From Kitasatospora sp. Root107 (lineage in GTDB: Bacteria > Actinomycetota > Actinomycetes > Streptomycetales > Streptomycetaceae), in the NCBI RefSeq assembly GCF_001424875.1, contig NZ_LMCT01000005.1:88776-152775 (forward strand): 64,000 nt of DNA, in the 5' to 3' direction. The notes beneath the pieces were generated by a model. The model had not been told where the DNA came from. It searched no databases and saw only the letters and a list, made by a program, of their open reading frames with translations. The position numbers and the translations under genes are program-made. This document shows positions 60,654 through 64,000 of this stretch, in pieces; position 1 is the stretch's first letter, and each line of letters starts with the position of its first letter.

Positions 60654-60687
60654 CGATCGGCCGACAACCGGGTCATCCGATCGGCCG
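60654..60687. promoter_or_regulatory. Direct repeat CGATCGGCCG between the propeller and kinase genes
   Basis: CGATCGGCCG occurs at 60654-60663 and again at 60678-60687, 24 nt apart, in the 142-nt divergent region. Each copy is nearly palindromic. A candidate site for the adjacent NarL-type regulator. Confidence 0.35.
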
Positions 60688-60733
60688 TTGCGACCAATCG
60701 GAAGAGTGGATTCCGCTCCGGCACAATCGGGAG

Positions 60734-62377
60734 ATGCGCTTCGTACCGTTGCTGCCCGCCGACCGCCCGGCCACCTCCGCGCCCGGACGCTGGCTGCTGG
60801 AGGCAGCGGTCGGCGGAGTGGTGCTGCTGGTCACCTACGCGGCACTCCGCAGCGTCGGCCTCTCCGGCACCTTCGACCGCAGCACCCTGCTGATCCTCGG
60901 CGCGGCGGCGCTCGCCCTCGCACTGGCCAGGCACCGGTTCCCCGACGCCGCACTGCTCGGCCTGGCCGTCCTGGTCGGCGTGCTGCCCAGCGCCGCGATG
61001 CTGACCGCGATCGTCAGCTACACGACCTCCCGCCGGGGCGGCCGCGCCTGGCGACGCGACCTGGTCCTGGTCACCGCCGCGCTGCTCCCGCTGCTGGTCA
61101 GCGAAGTCCGGCTGGACTACTGGCAGGGCGGGCGCTGGCAGTACGCACTCGCCCAGGGCGGGGTGCTGGCGGTCGTCGCGGTCCTGATCCCCGGCCTGGT
61201 CGGTACCGCCGCCGGGCAGCAGGACCAACTGGTCGGCGCCCTGCGGGAACGCACCGCGGCGGCCGAGCGCGCCAAGCGCTCCGCCGAGAACGAGTCCCGG
61301 ATCCAGGAGCGCTCCAGGATCGCCGCCGAGATGCACGACCTGGTCGGACACCGGCTCAGCCTGATCTCCCTGCACGCCGGCGGCCTGGAACTCGCCCTCG
61401 ACCGCCAGGCCCCCCAACTGAGCGGCGAGGCCGAACAGCTCCGGCAGGCCAGCCGGGATGCGATGGACGAGCTGCGCCAGGTGCTCGGCGTGCTCGGCCC
61501 GCTCGGCCGGGACACCGGTACGGACGCGCTCACCGACGCCACCGGGACCAGGGCCGACATCCTGGCCCTGGTCGAGGAGTCCCGCGCGGCGGGCATCCCG
61601 GTCTCATTCGACTGGCAGGGCGAGGACCTGACCGAGGTCCGGCCCCAGGTCAGACGGGCCGTCAACCGGGTGGTCCGGGAGGCGCTCACCAACGTGCACC
61701 GGTACGCGGTCGGCGCCGCCGTCGAGGTGACGGTGGCCCAGCTGCCCGGCAGCGTCGAGGTCCTGGTGATCAACGGCGCACCGCCCGTCCCGCCGACCGT
61801 CACCACCGGGCTCGGCAGCGGCCGCGGCCTGGACGGCCTGCGCGAACGGGTGGCGGTCCTCGGCGGCCGGCTGACCGTCGGCCCGGTCCCGGGCGGCGAG
61901 TTCGAGGTCCGTGCCATCCTCCCCACCGACCCACCCACTGCCGGGGCCCGCGCCGAACAGGCCGCGGGGAACGGCCCCGCCCCGCTCGCCCTCCCTCTGG
62001 AAGCCGCCGGACGGGTCCGCCGCCAGCTCGCCAGCACCGTGTCGGCCGCCCTCGGACTGGCTGGGCTCGGCATGATCCTGCTGCTCGGCCTCGGCCTGGT
62101 GCAGCAGACCCGCCCCTACGACGGGCCGCCGCCGGTCAGCGCCGTGCACACCGGGATGACCACGAGTCAGGTCACCTCGGTGGTCGGCCCCGATAGCGCC
62201 GCCGTCCGCTCCGCCGCCGCCGGACGCGAACCGGACCGTCCCGGCGGCACCACCTCCTGCCTGTACCCGTACACCACCTGGACCACGGAGAGCGACCGGC
62301 TGCAGGTCACCCGCTACTGTTTCAAAAGTGACGTTCTGACCGATATCTCCACCTTCACCACCCCCCTGGCGCCCTGA
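60734..62377 (+). CDS. NarL-type sensor histidine kinase with C-terminal extracytoplasmic domain
   Basis: A 547-residue kinase. Four or five spans in residues 20-165, HisKA_3 box in AEMHDLVGHRLSLI (near 200), and HATPase with EALTNVHRYA and GSGRGLDGLRERV. After the kinase core comes an extra span (about 435-455) and about 80 residues outside with two cysteines. That part begins VHTGMTTSQVTSVVGPDS, reminiscent of the BamE/SmpA-like GMT..QV..LLG pattern. A kinase ending in a second membrane-anchored domain is unusual. ATG 60734 follows GGGAG. It is paired with the next regulator gene. Confidence 0.88.
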   Translation: MRFVPLLPADRPATSAPGRWLLEAAVGGVVLLVTYAALRSVGLSGTFDRSTLLILGAAALALALARHRFPDAALLGLAVLVGVLPSAAMLTAIVSYTTSRRGGRAWRRDLVLVTAALLPLLVSEVRLDYWQGGRWQYALAQGGVLAVVAVLIPGLVGTAAGQQDQLVGALRERTAAAERAKRSAENESRIQERSRIAAEMHDLVGHRLSLISLHAGGLELALDRQAPQLSGEAEQLRQASRDAMDELRQVLGVLGPLGRDTGTDALTDATGTRADILALVEESRAAGIPVSFDWQGEDLTEVRPQVRRAVNRVVREALTNVHRYAVGAAVEVTVAQLPGSVEVLVINGAPPVPPTVTTGLGSGRGLDGLRERVAVLGGRLTVGPVPGGEFEVRAILPTDPPTAGARAEQAAGNGPAPLALPLEAAGRVRRQLASTVSAALGLAGLGMILLLGLGLVQQTRPYDGPPPVSAVHTGMTTSQVTSVVGPDSAAVRSAAAGREPDRPGGTTSCLYPYTTWTTESDRLQVTRYCFKSDVLTDISTFTTPLAP

Positions 62378-62400
62378 CACCGACCGACCGGGAGCTGCGC

Positions 62401-63102
62401 ATGACCGACGACAGCGCTGAGCGGACCACACCGATCCGGGTACTCCTGGCCGACGACGAGCCCGGCATCCGGGCCGGTCTGCGCCTGGTCCTCCGGCACG
62501 CCGAGGACATCGTGGTGGTGGCCGAGGCCGCGAACGGCGCCGAAGCCGTCGCCGAGGCCGCCCGTACCCCGGTCGACGTGGCCCTGGTCGACATCCGGAT
62601 GCCCGTCCTCGACGGCCTGGCCGCGATCGACCAGCTGATCCGGCTCGACCCCAGGCCCGCCGTCGTCATGCTCACGACCTTCGGCGAGGAGGAGAACGTC
62701 ACCCGGGCCCTGCGCTCCGGCGCCAGCGGCTTCCTGCTCAAGGACGACGGCCCGCACGAACTGATCAGCGCCGTACGCGCCGCAGCCGCCGGTGACGCCG
62801 TGCTCTCCCCCGGCGTCACCGGACTGGTCGTCAGACGCATGCTCGAAGGCGACCCGGCCGACCCGGAGGACCCCGGCGCCGAGGCCGGCCGCCGGATCGC
62901 CACCCTCGCCCCACCCGAGCGCGAGGCCCTCGCCCTGCTCGGCGCCGGCATGCCCAACCTGGAGATCGCCCTCCGCCTCGGCATCAGCCCCGACTCGGTC
63001 AAGACGGTCGTCGACACCATCCTCGACCGCACCGGCGCCGACACCCGCGTCCAGGCCGCCCTCCTGGCCACCCGAGCCGGGCTCACGCCGGAGAGCGCCT
63101 AG
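62401..63102 (+). CDS. NarL/LuxR-family response regulator
   Basis: A 233-residue regulator. Receiver: ADDEPGIRAG, phosphorylated Asp in ALVDIRMPVLDG, FLLKDD. The HTH is in the last 60 residues (EREALALLGAGMPNLEIALRLG). The gene starts 23 nt after the kinase stop, and its own end overlaps the convergent PAP2 gene by 4 nt. The linker between receiver and HTH is long (DPADPEDPGAEAG). Confidence 0.92.
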   Translation: MTDDSAERTTPIRVLLADDEPGIRAGLRLVLRHAEDIVVVAEAANGAEAVAEAARTPVDVALVDIRMPVLDGLAAIDQLIRLDPRPAVVMLTTFGEEENVTRALRSGASGFLLKDDGPHELISAVRAAAAGDAVLSPGVTGLVVRRMLEGDPADPEDPGAEAGRRIATLAPPEREALALLGAGMPNLEIALRLGISPDSVKTVVDTILDRTGADTRVQAALLATRAGLTPESA

Positions 63103-63929
63103 CTCCTCAGCGCCCGGTCCCGCACCGGGACTGGTTCGGGGCTCGGCTGCTCCGTACGCCGCCAGCCGGAGGCCGCGTACTGGACCAGGTAGACGATCAG
63201 CAGCAGCGCCACGGCCACCAGGCCGTCGGCCCAGAAGTGGTTGGCCGTCACCACGACCACGTAGACGGTGATCACCGGGTGCAGGATCGCGAGCCAGCGC
63301 CAGGGGCCGCGCGCGATGACGGCCACCGCGACGGCGACGATCACGCACCAGGCCACGTGCACGGACGGCATCGCGGAGAGCTGGTCCGCCACCACCCCGC
63401 CGACCGCGCCGCCGTAGACCGACTGCCCGTACTCCGCCGCCACGTCGACAAAGCCGTTGCCCGGCAGCATCCGCGGTGGTGCCACCGGCAGGAACTGGAT
63501 CAGCAGACAGGCCGCCGTGGTCAGCACCACCGTGTTCCGCAACCAGGCGTACCGCGCCCGGTGTCGGACGAACACCCACGCCAGCAACGCGAGCATCACC
63601 CCGAAGTGCATCACCGCGTAGTAGTAGTTGGCCCCCGAGATCAGCCACGCATGCTCCCGCGCCGATCGCTGCAGGGCCGCCTCGTCGGGCAGTCCCCAGG
63701 CCAGTTCGGTGCGATGGATCCAGTCCGCCCGGTCGAGCGCATGGTCCGTACTGAGCACCGACAGGTGCCCGACCAGCTGCCACAGGGTGAAGAGCGCCAG
63801 CAGCGTCCCCGCCTCACGACAGACCACCGCCACGCCCGGCCGCGCCACCCGCTTGGCCGCGTACGCGGCGCCGAGCAGGGCGACGGCGGTACCGCCGGCC
63901 GTCTGCCAGGTCAGGGTCAGGTTCTGCAT
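63099..63929 (-). CDS. PAP2-family membrane phosphatase
   Basis: A 276-residue membrane protein with about six spans. Phosphatase motifs are PVAPPRMLPG, AMPSVHVAW and TANHFWADG, characteristic of the PAP2_3 (inositol phosphorylceramide synthase-like) subgroup. It could dephosphorylate a lipid phosphate or transfer a phosphoinositol group. ATG 63929. Its stop overlaps the response regulator stop by 4 nt on the opposite strand. Confidence 0.88.
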   Translation of the reverse strand: MQNLTLTWQTAGGTAVALLGAAYAAKRVARPGVAVVCREAGTLLALFTLWQLVGHLSVLSTDHALDRADWIHRTELAWGLPDEAALQRSAREHAWLISGANYYYAVMHFGVMLALLAWVFVRHRARYAWLRNTVVLTTAACLLIQFLPVAPPRMLPGNGFVDVAAEYGQSVYGGAVGGVVADQLSAMPSVHVAWCVIVAVAVAVIARGPWRWLAILHPVITVYVVVVTANHFWADGLVAVALLLIVYLVQYAASGWRRTEQPSPEPVPVRDRALRS

Positions 63930-63947
63930 TGGCGAAGATTAACGCAG

Positions 63948-63980
63948 AAAAGCCCCCCGGCTGATAGCCGGGGGGCTTTT
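63948..63980. terminator. Strong bidirectional intrinsic terminator
   Basis: A perfect 14-bp stem (AAAAGCCCCCCGGC with its mirror) and a 5-nt loop TGATA. It is flanked by an A-run on one side and a T-run on the other, so it works in both directions. It lies upstream of the PAP2 gene and probably ends a gene beyond the right edge of the window. Confidence 0.9.
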
Positions 63981-64000
63981 CTTGAAAGATTGTTCGGCGG

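Overview
The window is very GC-rich, with dense genes, many GTG starts and strong third-position GC bias. The gene content is that of a filamentous actinomycete of the Streptomyces/Kitasatospora type: osaABC osmoadaptation genes, gluABCD with gluRK, recA-recX-rny-DUF3046, ftsK-rodZ-rimO-pgsA-cinA-clgR, and miaA-miaB-dapF-rshA-hflX. From memory, much of this order matches the S. coelicolor core chromosome in inverted orientation, and the ftsK/pgsA/clgR and recA/recX neighbours also match mycobacteria. It is therefore mostly chromosomal core with a few accessory insertions. No IS element, prophage, CRISPR array, rRNA or tRNA was found.

Layout. 1-6721 (minus): the 5' part of a DinG helicase, then a four-gene NRPS-independent siderophore operon (IucA/C synthetase, GNAT acyltransferase, lysine N6-hydroxylase, second IucA/C synthetase) whose content is aerobactin-like. 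6990-8078 (plus): V8-type lipoprotein protease. 8256-17637 (mainly minus): hflX, rshA, dapF, membrane protein, miaA, a small antitoxin-like protein (plus), an extradiol-dioxygenase-like protein and miaB. 17717-24517: orphan TAXI binding protein, convergent gluK-gluR sensor pair, divergent gluABCD glutamate importer. 24655-30034: FAD monooxygenase, ABC exporter, and a divergent DesK/DesR-like two-component pair. 30042-34975 (minus): rny, recX, recA, AI-2E-type permease, DUF3046. 35012-42900: PucR-like regulator, subtilase, giant helicase lhr, small membrane protein. 42928-49887 (minus): clgR, cinA-type amidase, pgsA, rimO, rodZ-like, ftsK. 49987-59253: osaB, osaA, osaC, acetate-uptake protein. 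59497-63929: beta-propeller lipoprotein, a second NarL-type two-component pair, PAP2 phosphatase.

The least explained signal is a family of about 116-150 bp intergenic elements. There are five copies (near 8180, 12285, 16070, 18780 and 36305). Each has a 21-24 nt terminal inverted repeat and a conserved interior, and each lies within 45 nt of a stop codon. A different long hairpin (59252-59414) uses a 23 bp perfect stem that begins inside a stop codon. Other points of interest are the siderophore operon without a decarboxylase, seven 92-residue HAMP-type repeats in OsaA, an orphan TAXI protein beside a glutamate-sensing kinase, and a sensor kinase with an added extracytoplasmic domain.
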